A stretch of DNA of 64,000 nucleotides from Nocardia albiluteola (GTDB taxonomy: Bacteria > Actinomycetota > Actinomycetes > Mycobacteriales > Mycobacteriaceae). Both the position numbers and the translations under genes were made by a program. The stretch is taken from the NCBI RefSeq assembly GCF_018860155.1, contig NZ_JAHKNI010000004.1:496001-560000 (forward strand), written 5' to 3'. Positions 1-8,725 of the stretch are shown here, one piece after another (position 1 is the first letter of the stretch; every line of letters begins with the position of its first letter). The notes below the pieces were generated by a model. The model was given only the letters and a program-made list of their open reading frames with translations. It did no database searches and had not been told where the DNA came from.

Positions 1-832
1 GGCGGGTGACCGGGTGCGCCTCGGCGCAGTCGGCGAAGTAGTGCCCGCTCACCCCCTTCAGCAGGGGCGAGGTGGCCGCCAGGATCGTGGTGGCCGCGCC
101 CTGTTCCACCGTTTTGCGCAGGCCTTCCTCGAGGGTGACGCCTGCCGGGCGGCCCTGATGGCGTATCAGGTTGGTAGGCACGGAGCCCGGGGCGATGGCG
201 TTGACGGCGATACCGTCGCCGGCCCAGCGGACGGCGGCCGCGACGGCGAACAGGATGTTGGCGGTCTTCGACTGGCCGTACGCCGCATGGGCGTCGTACG
301 ACCGGAAGTCGAAGTGGATGTCGTCGAAGACGACCGGCGACAACAGGTGCCCGGAGGAGCTGACCGCGACCACGCGCGCGCCGTCGGCCGCCGCCAGTGC
401 GCCGTGCAGGCCCAGCGTGAGGGCGAAGTGGCCCAGGTGGTTCACCGTGAACTGGGTCTCCCATCCCTGCGGTGTGCGCCGCAGCTCCGGCAGTGCCATC
501 ACGCCCGCGTTGTTGACAAGGATGTGCAGCGGGCCGGTCCAGTCCGCGACGAAGGAGGCGATCGACGATCGGTCCGCCAGCTCCAGAGAAGCCACCCGGA
601 CGTGTGCGTTGCCGGTGGATTCGGTGATGGCGGCGGCCACCGATGCCCCGGCGGTCAGGTCGCGGACCGCGAGCGTGACCTCGGCCCCGGCATCCGCGAG
701 GATCCGGGCGGTCTCGACGCCGAGCCCGGAGGATGCCCCGGTGACGATCGCTTGTTTGCCGGACAGGTCCGTCCCGGCGGCCACCTCGGCGGCGGTCGAA
801 TGCGGTCCGAAAGGTGTCGTGATCAGTGTCAT
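1..832 (-). CDS. SDR-family NAD(P)-dependent oxidoreductase, 3' end cut by window edge
   Basis: Short-chain dehydrogenase/reductase acting on an unknown small substrate in the cytoplasm. Reading the minus strand from the ATG at 832 gives a Rossmann cofactor motif (TGASSGLGVETA), then NNAGVMALPE, the catalytic Ser region VSSSG and a YxxxK motif in YGQSKTANILFA, in family order. It resembles the retinol dehydrogenase/WW-oxidoreductase-like branch. The C-terminus runs off the left edge. It is divergent from the HTH regulator at 935 across about 100 bp, so that regulator probably controls it; the shared gap holds an imperfect CTGTC-N12-GACAG inverted repeat near 870-897. Family call firm, substrate unknown. 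Confidence 0.88.
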   Translation of the reverse strand, partial: MTLITTPFGPHSTAAEVAAGTDLSGKQAIVTGASSGLGVETARILADAGAEVTLAVRDLTAGASVAAAITESTGNAHVRVASLELADRSSIASFVADWTGPLHILVNNAGVMALPELRRTPQGWETQFTVNHLGHFALTLGLHGALAAADGARVVAVSSSGHLLSPVVFDDIHFDFRSYDAHAAYGQSKTANILFAVAAAVRWAGDGIAVNAIAPGSVPTNLIRHQGRPAGVTLEEGLRKTVEQGAATTILAATSPLLKGVSGHYFADCAEAHPVTR

Positions 833-934
833 GCAGCTACGGTGCGGCTTCTGCCGGGATGTACCCAGTCCTCTGTCGATACTGGTAGTGACAGGGACAT
901 GCTCGCCGCCCGTGTGCGGTCGTACGGTGATCAC

Positions 935-1822
935 ATGGCGAGCGACGACCGGACGAGCACCCCGCTCGGCGAATACCTGCGGGCCCGCCGCGAACTGGTC
1001 CTGCCCGAGGATGTCGGTCTCGCGGCCGGGTCCTCGCGGCGTCGCGTCCCCGGCCTGCGCCGGGAGGAATTGGCCCTGCTGGCGGGCATCAGCGTCGAGT
1101 ACTATCTGCGGCTCGAGCAGGGCCGCGACCGGCGCCCGTCCGCTCAGGTCCTGGACGCCCTGGCCAGCGCCCTGCGGCTCGACGAGAGCGCCGCCGCGCA
1201 TCTGCACCGCCTCGCCGCGTCGGACCGGTCCCGCCGGCGCCGGCGCCCGCCCGAGCGCGTCCCCGACGGCATCCGGCAGCTGATCATGACGTGGCCGCAG
1301 ACGCCCGCCATCGTGCAGGGGCGTCTCATGGACGTGCTGGCCGCGAATCCGCTCGCCCAGGCGTTGTCGCCGCTGTACACCCCTGGCACCAACATGCTGC
1401 GCACGCTGTTTCTCGATCCGGCCTCCGCGGCCGCGCACGGGCAGTGGGAGGCCATCACCGAGAGTTCGGTCCCCACCCTGCGCAACCTCGTCGGCCCCGA
1501 CGTCGACGATCCGGCGCTGGTCGAGCTCGTCGGTGAGCTGTCCGTGCGCAGCGAACGCTTCCGCACGCTGTGGGCCCGGCACGACGTGCGCCCCAAACGC
1601 AGTGGCACCGGCACGATTTCGCATCCTCAGGTCGGCCCGCTCGAGCTGCGCCACGAGAGTCTGCCGATCCCCGACACCGACCGCCAGATCCTGGTCGTCT
1701 ACCACGCCGAATTGGGCAGCCCCACCGCCGAACGCCTGGCAGTGCTGTCCTCCCTCATCGCGGATCCGGCATCCGATCGCCCCGCCCGGGCTCCCGGTAA
1801 TCCCGCGCGCCGACAGCGATGA
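935..1822 (+). CDS. XRE-type HTH regulator with MmyB-like ligand-binding domain
   Basis: A 295-residue cytoplasmic transcription factor. The first ~85 residues form an XRE-type helix-turn-helix (VPGLRREELALLAGISVEYY, then LEQGRDRRPS), and the rest matches the MmyB-like PAS-fold domain, which in this family binds a small molecule. The ATG at 935 is chosen because it places the HTH at the normal distance from the N-terminus; the open frame extends upstream but that part is antisense to the SDR gene. Divergence from the SDR gene is a common arrangement in actinomycetes and suggests local regulation of it. Confidence 0.9.
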   Translation: MASDDRTSTPLGEYLRARRELVLPEDVGLAAGSSRRRVPGLRREELALLAGISVEYYLRLEQGRDRRPSAQVLDALASALRLDESAAAHLHRLAASDRSRRRRRPPERVPDGIRQLIMTWPQTPAIVQGRLMDVLAANPLAQALSPLYTPGTNMLRTLFLDPASAAAHGQWEAITESSVPTLRNLVGPDVDDPALVELVGELSVRSERFRTLWARHDVRPKRSGTGTISHPQVGPLELRHESLPIPDTDRQILVVYHAELGSPTAERLAVLSSLIADPASDRPARAPGNPARRQR

Positions 1823-1847
1823 TCCGTGAGCGGGAGCAGGTGCGGCT

Positions 1848-2486
1848 TCAGCTCGAACCAGGCTCTTGTCGCGGGTACTCGGCCGAGAGGCCCTGTGCGA
1901 CAACATCGAAAGCCTTGCTCAGGCGCTGGTAATGCGTCGCGGCGATGTCGGCGAGATTGTCCCCGTCGAGTCGGCGGCGGACCGACTCGACGGCGACGGT
2001 CCGATATGCAGCAACGAGCAGCGCTGCGGTCAACGCGCTGTCGCCGGTGAACGCCACGTCCGCGTCGAGTTCCGTGGCCAACTCTGCCTCGATCTCGTGT
2101 TCGAACGCGCGCAGCCGCGAGATCAACGCGGGGGAAGCCAGCAGAGTCCGCATGAAGGGTTCCTCACCCTCACTCAGGCCCGACAGCGGATGTCGTTGCT
2201 CCGCGAGCGCGAGGGCGGCCTGACGGATCGCCTCGACAGCGTCGACGGCGTCGGCCCGATCACGGATTGCGGTGCGCACGATGTCCACGGCGTCGGGAAG
2301 GCGATCGAACAGAAGGTCCTCCTTGCGGTCGAAGTGCGAGAACACCGTCACTTTCGACACACCGGCGGCGGCGGCGACATCGGCGACCGTGACGTCGTCG
2401 AAGCCGCGCTCGAGAAACAGTTCGGTAGCGATCGCAGCGATGCGCGCTCGTGTCTGCGCGCCGCCTCGGTCTCCTCTGTTCGGCAT
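1848..2486 (-). CDS. TetR-family transcriptional repressor
   Basis: A 212-residue TetR regulator. The N-terminal HTH (VADVAAAAGVSKVTVFSHF) follows a helix containing ATELFLERGFDDVT; the remainder is the helical ligand-binding and dimerisation domain. It is divergent from the MFS/CocE operon across about 70-220 bp, and the intervening DNA carries three 13-nt-phased TTACTGAG repeats that look like its operator. The inference is ligand-relieved repression of the neighbouring efflux pump and hydrolase. Ligand unknown. Confidence 0.92.
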   Translation of the reverse strand: MPNRGDRGGAQTRARIAAIATELFLERGFDDVTVADVAAAAGVSKVTVFSHFDRKEDLLFDRLPDAVDIVRTAIRDRADAVDAVEAIRQAALALAEQRHPLSGLSEGEEPFMRTLLASPALISRLRAFEHEIEAELATELDADVAFTGDSALTAALLVAAYRTVAVESVRRRLDGDNLADIAATHYQRLSKAFDVVAQGLSAEYPRQEPGSS

Positions 2487-2514
2487 GTAGACAACACTAC
2501 CTTTGCCCAGTATG

Positions 2515-2550
2515 TTTACTGAGTAATCTTACTGAGTAAATTTACTGAGG
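2515..2550. promoter_or_regulatory. Triple TTACTGAG operator array
   Basis: TTACTGAG occurs three times, starting at 2516, 2529 and 2542, exactly 13 nt apart. The first two copies are part of TTACTGAGTAA, a perfect palindrome (TTACT-G-AGTAA) around one central base. The block is AT-rich in a GC-rich setting and lies between divergent tetR and MFS genes. The palindrome design (short arms, single-base centre) is the same as at 53811-53823 beside another TetR gene. Probable TetR binding sites overlapping both promoters. Confidence 0.75.
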
Positions 2551-2553
2551 TGT

Positions 2554-2709
2554 GTTACGGATGAACTTGATATCGACGTCGGAGCCGGACCCACCGGCCT
2601 GTTTCTCGCCGGCGAGCAGATGACGCAGGGCGGCATACAGGTGACGCACGGCACCGCGCCGGCCGGTGTCGGCGGCACCGCGATCAAGCGCTGGGCCGGT
2701 GCGCGATGA
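2554..2709 (+). pseudogene. N-terminal remnant of FAD-dependent monooxygenase
   Basis: The frame reads a dinucleotide-binding motif GAGPTGLFLAGE, then QMTQGGIQVT, typical of residues 5-30 of PheA/TfdB-type aromatic monooxygenases, then loses similarity and stops after about 50 codons. There is no ATG/GTG at the expected place. Its TGA (2707-2709) overlaps the MFS ATG (2706-2708) as ATGA, so the scar may still be translated as an upstream coupling frame. A full-length homologue type is present at 50854-52359. Confidence 0.6.
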
Positions 2710-4109
2710 CCACGAGCGCAGCTGCTCCGCCGGCCACAGTGGCACGACTGACGGCCGTGATCGTCCTCGGTGGCTTCATGGCCGGGCTCGATACGTCGCT
2801 GGTCAACGTCGGGCTGACCACGATCGCGAAGGATCTGCATGCCGGACTCGCCGCGGCGCAATGGGTTACCAGCGGATATCTGCTCGCCCTGGCTGCGGCG
2901 CTACCCGCCTGCCCGTGGCTACAGCGCCGACTGGGAGCTTCCCGCCTGTGGATGATCTCCCTGGTCACCTTCACGGCCGCGTCGCTGCTGTGCGCGGTCG
3001 CGCCGAACCTGGCGCTGCTGCTCATTGCGCGAGCGCTGCAAGGTATTTCCGGCGGGTTGCTCGTCCCTACCGGTCAGAACATCATCGGACGTGTGGTCGG
3101 CTCCGACCGCATGGGGCGGGTCATGTCCACAGCCGGCCTCGTCATCGTGCTGGCGCCCGCCATCGGCCCGGCTCTGGGTGGTGTGCTCATCGACACGCTG
3201 TCCTGGCGCTGGCTGTTCGTCATCAACCTGCCGATCGGCATCGTCGCCGGAATTCTCGCGCTCCGCGTCCTGCCCAGGGACACTCCGGACGCCGCCGCGA
3301 AACTCGACGTGGTCGGCCTGGTACTGCTCTCGTTCGGCCTGCCGGTGGTGACGCTCGGGCTCACGCGTCTGGGTCCGTCCAGCGAGCACCATGCGTCCGG
3401 AGTGATCTTGACGGTGCTCGGCGCTGTGTTGCTCATGGCATTCGCCGTCGACGCTTGCCGCCGCGCGCCGGGAACGAAGCGGGTCATGCTGCTGAACGTG
3501 GGCCTGTTCCGACAGACGCCATATGCCACCGCGCAGGTCACCGTGTTCTTCATCGGGGTCAGCCAGTTCGGCGGGCTGATCCTGCTGCCGTTGTACTTCG
3601 AGGCGCTGCGCGGCCTGACAGTCGTCCACACCGGACTGCTCCTGCTGGCCTATGGTCTCGGAGCCATGGCCGCACTACCGGTCGGCGGCCGAATCACCGA
3701 CCGTATCGGCGGCGGCGTCACCTGCATCGTGGGCCTGACGATCACGATCCTCGCCACGGCACCGTTCATCTACCTGCCGGCCCACGAGAACCTCGTCACC
3801 GTCGAGGTCCTGCAGGGGCTCCGAGGTATCGGCGTCGGCCTATCGGGCATACCCGCCATGTCCGCGGCAATGCGGGCCGCCGCGCATCACCTCGCCGATG
3901 CCACCACAACAGCAAACATCCTGCAGCGGGTCGGTGGCAGCCTCGGCAGCGCGATCATCGTCCTGGTCATCTCCCGGACAACTCCGCAGCTCGCGGCGAT
4001 CCAGACCGCGCACGCGATCCTCGTGGCCACAGCGGCTGCCGCGCTCATCGCGGCCGTCGCTCTGGCGATCTCCGAGTACCGAAGAACCCCGGTCGCGGCG
4101 TCGCTGTGA
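2706..4109 (+). CDS. MFS transporter, DHA2-type drug/H+ antiporter
   Basis: A 467-residue inner-membrane protein whose hydrophobicity pattern fits 14 transmembrane segments, as in the DHA2 (EmrB/QacA) subfamily. The first helix carries GLDTSLVNVGLTTIAKDL, the DHA2 equivalent of LDxTVVNVALP. Expected role is proton-driven export of a small amphipathic compound. It is followed 54 bp later by a CocE-type hydrolase and preceded by TetR plus operator repeats, forming a likely inducible efflux and degradation cassette. Substrate not predictable. Confidence 0.93.
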   Translation: MTTSAAAPPATVARLTAVIVLGGFMAGLDTSLVNVGLTTIAKDLHAGLAAAQWVTSGYLLALAAALPACPWLQRRLGASRLWMISLVTFTAASLLCAVAPNLALLLIARALQGISGGLLVPTGQNIIGRVVGSDRMGRVMSTAGLVIVLAPAIGPALGGVLIDTLSWRWLFVINLPIGIVAGILALRVLPRDTPDAAAKLDVVGLVLLSFGLPVVTLGLTRLGPSSEHHASGVILTVLGAVLLMAFAVDACRRAPGTKRVMLLNVGLFRQTPYATAQVTVFFIGVSQFGGLILLPLYFEALRGLTVVHTGLLLLAYGLGAMAALPVGGRITDRIGGGVTCIVGLTITILATAPFIYLPAHENLVTVEVLQGLRGIGVGLSGIPAMSAAMRAAAHHLADATTTANILQRVGGSLGSAIIVLVISRTTPQLAAIQTAHAILVATAAAALIAAVALAISEYRRTPVAASL

Positions 4110-4163
4110 GCGACGGTCCGCATTCACCAACACGCAACCACCCAAGAGAGGGACTGATTCGAC

Positions 4164-5894
4164 ATGTCGAACGACACATCATCGATGACTATCGAATGGG
4201 ATGTACCCATCGAAATGCCCAATGGCGCCGTGGTGCGAGCCGATGTCTTCCGGCCCGCCGAGGCGGGCCGGTATCCGGTGATCATGACGCACGGCGTCTA
4301 CGGCAAGGGACTGCCGATCGAGCGGTTCCGCCACAACATGGTCACGAACCTGCAGGCGCACCCGATGCTGAACACCGTCCGCGGGGCCGACCTCGCCGAT
4401 ATCACCGACCCGGACGCTCTCGACGACGTTGCGCTCGGCGACTACCGCGTGTGGGAGGTTGTCGATCCCTCGATCTGGGTCCCCGCCGGGTACGTGTGCG
4501 TGCGGATCGACTCCCGAGGTTCAGGCACCTCCGCGGGACGACTCGACCCGATGTCACCCGGCGAGATCGACGACTATGTCGAGTGCATCGAATGGGCAGG
4601 AACACAGCCCTGGTCCAACGGCCGGGTCGGGCTGTGCGGCAAGTCCTACTACGCGATGACCCAATGGCTCGTCGCCGCACGCCGGCCCGAGCATCTCGCT
4701 GCCATCTGCGTGTGGCACGGCCTGAGCGACTGGTACCGGGACGCCACCCGGCACGGCGGGATCATGTACCAGTTCTGGGAGACATTCTGGTACCCGCAGC
4801 TCGTTCTGCCCGTCCAGCACGGTGCCGGTGCCGGCACCAATCCACACTCCGGACTTCCGATCACCGGTGAAGTCAGCCTCGATGCGGACACGCTCGCCGC
4901 CAACCGCGCCGACATCGTGCAGCAGATCCGCGACCACCCAGTCGTGGACGATTACCACCGGCAGCGCACCCCCGACCTCGGACGCATCGAGGTGCCACTG
5001 CTCGCCGCCGCCGACTGGTCCGATCACGACCTGCACCTGCGCGGGACCATCCGCGGTTTCCGGACCGTGGCCAGCACCAACACCTGGCTCGAGATTCACG
5101 CCGGTGGACAGTTCGACGACCCCGAGTCCGTCGAGCTCCAGATGCGGTTCTTCGACTACCACCTCAAAGACAGCATCGGTAACTGGGACACTCAGCCGCG
5201 CGTCCAACTCGCGATCCGCCAGGCTGACGGCAGCGCATCGCGTTTCGATTCGACCGACTGGCCGGTCCCCGGCACCACCTGGACGCCCTGGTATGCGGAC
5301 TTCTCGGCCAAATCGCTCGGCGCCAACCCGCCGGCGAACGAAACGTCCGACACATACGATGCGGCCGGCGAGGGCGTTGCGCTTCTGGGACCCGCGGCCG
5401 GCGACGACACCACGCTCCTGGGACCCGTAGCGGCCCGGATTTTCCTGTCGTCGTCAACAACGGACGCCGACCTCTTTCTCACCGTGGACGCGGTCGACCC
5501 CGACGGTCACCTGGTGGAGCTACGCGACCACCGTACCGGCCTCACCCCGGTCAGCATCGGCTGGCAGCGCGCCTCCCAGCGCGCGATCGACCCCGCTCGC
5601 AGCGAGCCGGGCCAACCGTTTCACACACACGACAACCCCGAGTCCCTCCGGCCCGGCGAAATCGTCCAGGTCGACATCGAACTGTGCCCGACAAGCCTGC
5701 ATCTCCCTGCCGGCCACCGGCTGCGGCTCACCGTGCGAGGCCACGGCACCGGCCACGACGACCTATTCGACCGCCCACCGGCGGTGTTCCACAACTCGGT
5801 CACGCTGTACGGCGGAACGGAATTCCCGAGCCACCTACTCGTGCCGACCATCACTGGCGTGAGGTCGGGCAGATCGTCCGATATCGCGCACTGA
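4164..5894 (+). CDS. CocE/NonD family hydrolase (peptidase S15-like)
   Basis: A 576-residue alpha/beta hydrolase of the CocE/X-Pro dipeptidyl-peptidase family, which hydrolyses esters or amides. The nucleophile elbow is GLCGKSYYAM with Ser near residue 161; the oxyanion region RIDSRGSGTSAG precedes it. The region around SDHDLHLRGT fits the acid/His part, and the C-terminal ~200 residues form the typical jelly-roll (RLTVRGHG). No signal peptide, so cytoplasmic. It probably acts on the compound handled by the upstream MFS pump. Confidence 0.93.
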   Translation: MSNDTSSMTIEWDVPIEMPNGAVVRADVFRPAEAGRYPVIMTHGVYGKGLPIERFRHNMVTNLQAHPMLNTVRGADLADITDPDALDDVALGDYRVWEVVDPSIWVPAGYVCVRIDSRGSGTSAGRLDPMSPGEIDDYVECIEWAGTQPWSNGRVGLCGKSYYAMTQWLVAARRPEHLAAICVWHGLSDWYRDATRHGGIMYQFWETFWYPQLVLPVQHGAGAGTNPHSGLPITGEVSLDADTLAANRADIVQQIRDHPVVDDYHRQRTPDLGRIEVPLLAAADWSDHDLHLRGTIRGFRTVASTNTWLEIHAGGQFDDPESVELQMRFFDYHLKDSIGNWDTQPRVQLAIRQADGSASRFDSTDWPVPGTTWTPWYADFSAKSLGANPPANETSDTYDAAGEGVALLGPAAGDDTTLLGPVAARIFLSSSTTDADLFLTVDAVDPDGHLVELRDHRTGLTPVSIGWQRASQRAIDPARSEPGQPFHTHDNPESLRPGEIVQVDIELCPTSLHLPAGHRLRLTVRGHGTGHDDLFDRPPAVFHNSVTLYGGTEFPSHLLVPTITGVRSGRSSDIAH

Positions 5895-6002
5895 TCGAAC
5901 ACCCTCGAATCGGTGACATCCTTGCTGCCGCACTCGCTCCGCCCGCAGCTCCAGCCTCATGGGCACCAGCTGCCAGGTGGACCGGGTTCGGCAAGCGAGG
6001 AC

Positions 6003-6123
6003 GGACCGCATATCCCCGCAACTCGTCCCGCGCTCGGTCGTGATCCCACAGCGCGCGAGACAGCAAGTGCTGCAACGAATCCGGAATCGCTTTCGGTCGA
6101 CCTATCTCACACCATCGCCGCAA
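6003..6123 (-). pseudogene. IS701-family transposase fragment
   Basis: Minus-strand reading from 6123 gives about 40 residues, including DSLQHLLSRALWDHDRARDE and LRGYAV. This resembles the N-terminal DGMQRLL-x-A-x-WDxDxVRDDLRGYVV stretch of IS701-type DDE transposases. Similarity ends after GYAV and neither catalytic core nor inverted repeats are visible. It is the only recognisable content of the 5895-6258 gap between the CocE hydrolase and the DJ-1 gene. Confidence 0.6.
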
Positions 6124-6258
6124 GGATGTGCGTGCCGTGAGTTGGCGAAATCTCGTTGGGAGATGTCAAGAACGCCACTGGGATCGAGTATCTCCTCTGC
6201 CTAGCGTGGGAAGAACCACATCGGCTCCTGCCGACCTCACCCCCAGAGAGAGCTGTAG

Positions 6259-6951
6259 ATGCACGTTCAGATCGTTTTGTTCGACGGCTTCGACCCGCTT
6301 GACGTTATCGCCCCCTTCGAAGCTTTTTCCGCCGGCGGTTCTTGCAGCGGTGGCGCCGTCACGGTGGAACTGGTGTCCGCCGAAGGTCCCCGGGAGGTCG
6401 TCAGTGGTGCCGGGGCGCTGGCGTTGCGCGCGACCGCAGCCCTGGACCCGGACCGCCCTGGCTTGGTGCTGGTCCCCGGAGCGTCGGGGCGAGTTGGCGA
6501 GCCCGGGGAGGTACCCGATCAGGAAGCGGGCGGGGACGGCGAGTGGCATCAGGACGAGTTCATCCCCGTGCTGCTGGGCCGGACGCTTACCTCGGCACTG
6601 CCCGGCCTCCTGCAAGCGGCAATGGACAATCCGCAGGTCACCATGACAACAGTCTGCGGTGGCTCCCTGGTCCTGGCGATGGCTGGACTGATCGAGGGCC
6701 GCTATGCCACGACCCACCACATGGGCCTGGGCATGCTCGAGGCAACTGGCGTCCGCGCGGTGCGCGCGCGTGTGGTCGATGACGGCGACCTGGTCACCGG
6801 CGCCGGTGTCACCTCCGGCTTGGACTTGGGTCTTTACCTGCTGGAACGCGAGGTCGGCCCGCAGATCGCCCACGCCGTCGAGGAACTGTTCGCCCATGAG
6901 CGCCGCGGCACGATCTGGCGCCCGCAGGGTGCAGCTCCCATCGCCTTCTGA
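6259..6951 (+). CDS. DJ-1/PfpI family protein (isonitrile hydratase-like)
   Basis: A 230-residue glutamine-amidotransferase-like fold protein. It starts with the typical VQIVLFDGFDPLDVIAPFE strand and has the nucleophile elbow TTVCGGSLVLAMAGL followed by TTHH, as in the InhA/isonitrile hydratase branch and the sensory domains of GlxA regulators. There is no C-terminal AraC domain, so it is probably an enzyme or stand-alone sensor. The loop EPGEVPDQEAGGDGEW is an acidic insertion. Upstream GAGAGAG fits a ribosome site. A truncated paralogue lies at 7343. Confidence 0.88.
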   Translation: MHVQIVLFDGFDPLDVIAPFEAFSAGGSCSGGAVTVELVSAEGPREVVSGAGALALRATAALDPDRPGLVLVPGASGRVGEPGEVPDQEAGGDGEWHQDEFIPVLLGRTLTSALPGLLQAAMDNPQVTMTTVCGGSLVLAMAGLIEGRYATTHHMGLGMLEATGVRAVRARVVDDGDLVTGAGVTSGLDLGLYLLEREVGPQIAHAVEELFAHERRGTIWRPQGAAPIAF

Positions 6952-6987
6952 CCCCCCGTACCGCCACAAGCAAGGAGCAATCGCCTC

Positions 6988-7311
6988 ATGTCAATCGAAG
7001 GCACCTGGGAGCTGACCATCGCGACCCCCATCGGGCGCATCCGGCCCGTCATCGAGCTGAGCCGCACGGACGGGCAACTGATCGGCATCGCACACGGCTT
7101 GGGAGAACAAGTCCCTCTCCAGAACCTCGCCCTCGAGGGCGAGACACTCACCTGGAAGCAGGCCGTCACCAAGCCGATGCGCCTGAACCTTGCATTCACC
7201 GTCACCATCGACGGCGACACGCTCACCGGCAAGTCCCAGGCCGGACCCCTCCCCGCCTCGAAGGTAACCGGTCGGCGCCGAACCAGTTCCGAGACAGAGT
7301 CCTCGCGGTGA
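6988..7311 (+). CDS. Small conserved hypothetical protein (beta-rich)
   Basis: A 107-residue soluble protein starting SIEGTWELTIATPIGRI, with alternating beta-type segments (IDGDTLTGKSQAGPLPASKV near the end). The pattern resembles small lipocalin/calycin-like domains that often follow enzymes of unknown substrate, but I cannot name a family firmly. It begins 36 bp after the DJ-1 gene with an AAGGAG-type site, so the two are probably cotranscribed. The last ten residues are Ser/Arg/Thr-rich. Confidence 0.7.
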   Translation: MSIEGTWELTIATPIGRIRPVIELSRTDGQLIGIAHGLGEQVPLQNLALEGETLTWKQAVTKPMRLNLAFTVTIDGDTLTGKSQAGPLPASKVTGRRRTSSETESSR

Positions 7312-7342
7312 CCGTCCGCCCAGTCGAAAGTAAGGAGTGTTG

Positions 7343-7675
7343 ATGCCGGCCCAGTTCGTACTCTTCGACGGCTTCGACCCTATGGATGTCATTGGGCCGC
7401 TGGAGGTTTTCCACGCTGCGAATGACTTCACCGCTCACCGGCACGGCGGCACCCACCCTGGCGTTCGTGGTTGCCGACGGCATCGGCGGACTGCGGCCGG
7501 CCCTTGTAGCGACCATGGCGGCCGCGGTGCTGGTCCTCGGCTGGGGTCTGCGGAACCGGCGCCGGATAACCCGGCCCGGACGCGCGGTAACCCCGATCAC
7601 CCGGTGCGCCCACAGCGGTGATCCGAAACCGTCATGGGCGCAGGCGATCCCGCATGAGAGCGGGATGACCTAACG
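7343..7675 (+). pseudogene. Chimeric scar: DJ-1 N-terminus joined out of frame to DUF3159-like fragment
   Basis: An AAGGAG site at 7332-7337 precedes an ATG opening a second DJ-1-like start (AQFVLFDGFDPMDVIGPLEV, then FHAAND). After about 30 codons the similarity stops, and from about 7434 the neighbouring frame reads TAAPTLAFVVADGIGGLRPA and a hydrophobic helix ending LRNRRR, like the first part of DUF3159 membrane proteins. The change of frame and family at 7425-7440 looks like a deletion joining two genes. The tail before the LysR gene is not recognisable. Confidence 0.6.
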
Positions 7676-7683
7676 TCGAGGCG

Positions 7684-8592
7684 GTGGAATGGCGTGAGAT
7701 CGAGATCTTCCTGACCCTCGCCGAGGAGCAGCACTTCGGCCGTACGGCGCAACGGTTGCAGGTATCGGCCGCGACGGTGACCCAGACAATTCAGAAGCTG
7801 GAGCGCCGGGTCGGCGCGCCACTGTTCGAGCGCAACAGCCGCAGGGTCGCCTTCACGCCGATCGGTCGCGAGTTCTACGACGAGTTGTTGCCCGGCTACC
7901 GGCAGATCGAGCAGGCGCTCGCGAGCGCAGTGGCCGCCGGGCGCGGCATCACCGGTACCCTGCGGGTCGGCTTCTCGATGCCCTGGTGCGGTGAGCTGAT
8001 GGCAAGGGCCGCAACGGCTTTCCATGCGCAACACCCGGATTGTGAGGTCGAGATCACCGCGATCCAGCTGAGCGACTACCTCGGTCCGTTACGTGCGGGC
8101 CGGGTGGATCTGCAGCTCTCCGCCCGGCCGGTCGAGGCGCCCGACATGACGCTGGGCCCGGTGTTGTTCCGCGAGTCCTGGTCGTTGATGGTGCCCGTGG
8201 CCCACCCGTTCGCCGCGCGCACCGCCGTCACGGAGGAGGACCTGGGCGATGCGGAGATTGTCGGCATCGGGGGTGATTTCCCGAAACCCCTGCGAGAGGA
8301 ATGGTTTCCGTCGGTCACGCCGTGCGGTCGCCCCATCTCGCGGGGACTGTCGGTCCTGCAGTGGCAGGAGGTGATTCCGCTGGTCTCCGCCGGACGCGGG
8401 GTGTCTCCGGCGCCCGCGCGCACGGCGGCGTACTACGCCACGCCCGGAATCGCGTTCGTGCCCCTGCCTGAACGCGGCGTGCTCGAGTTCGGCCTGATGT
8501 GGCCGAACAGCCGCGAATCCGCACGCGTACGCGCCTTCGTCGACATCGCGATCGACACCGCGCGCGTCCATGCGCGGCCCTTTCGCTCCTGA
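7684..8592 (+). CDS. LysR-family transcriptional regulator
   Basis: A 302-residue LTTR. The N-terminal winged HTH reads EIEIFLTLAEEQHFGRTAQR then ATVTQTIQKLERRVGAPLFE; residues ~90-295 form the periplasmic-binding-protein-like effector domain. The GTG at 7684 is chosen because WREIEIFLTLAEE is the standard LysR beginning. It sits directly downstream of a gene scar, so its native target may have been lost; the nearest intact candidate is the membrane protein at 8726. Confidence 0.92.
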   Translation: MEWREIEIFLTLAEEQHFGRTAQRLQVSAATVTQTIQKLERRVGAPLFERNSRRVAFTPIGREFYDELLPGYRQIEQALASAVAAGRGITGTLRVGFSMPWCGELMARAATAFHAQHPDCEVEITAIQLSDYLGPLRAGRVDLQLSARPVEAPDMTLGPVLFRESWSLMVPVAHPFAARTAVTEEDLGDAEIVGIGGDFPKPLREEWFPSVTPCGRPISRGLSVLQWQEVIPLVSAGRGVSPAPARTAAYYATPGIAFVPLPERGVLEFGLMWPNSRESARVRAFVDIAIDTARVHARPFRS

Positions 8593-8610
8593 GTCCTCGC
8601 CCGCGTCGGC

Positions 8611-8633
8611 ATCGTTCACCGCGACTGAACGAT
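8611..8633. promoter_or_regulatory. 8-bp inverted repeat between lysR and yczE-like gene
   Basis: ATCGTTCA-N7-TGAACGAT is a perfect inverted repeat 18 bp after the LysR stop. It has only moderate GC content and no T-run, so it is better read as an operator or a weak hairpin than as a classical terminator. Confidence 0.45.
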
Positions 8634-8725
8634 CGAGGCGAAAACCGATCTTGTGGGCCAGGATCGGCGCACCGCATGGTGGAGATCGGTTGTTGTCGAA
8701 GGGAGGCCATCGTGCGGGTGGAGTC

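Noticed and set aside
2666..4870. 734-codon plus-strand frame overlapping the MFS and CocE genes
   Set aside because: Arg/Pro/Gly-rich composition and no domain motifs; it is the out-of-frame reading of two well-supported genes.
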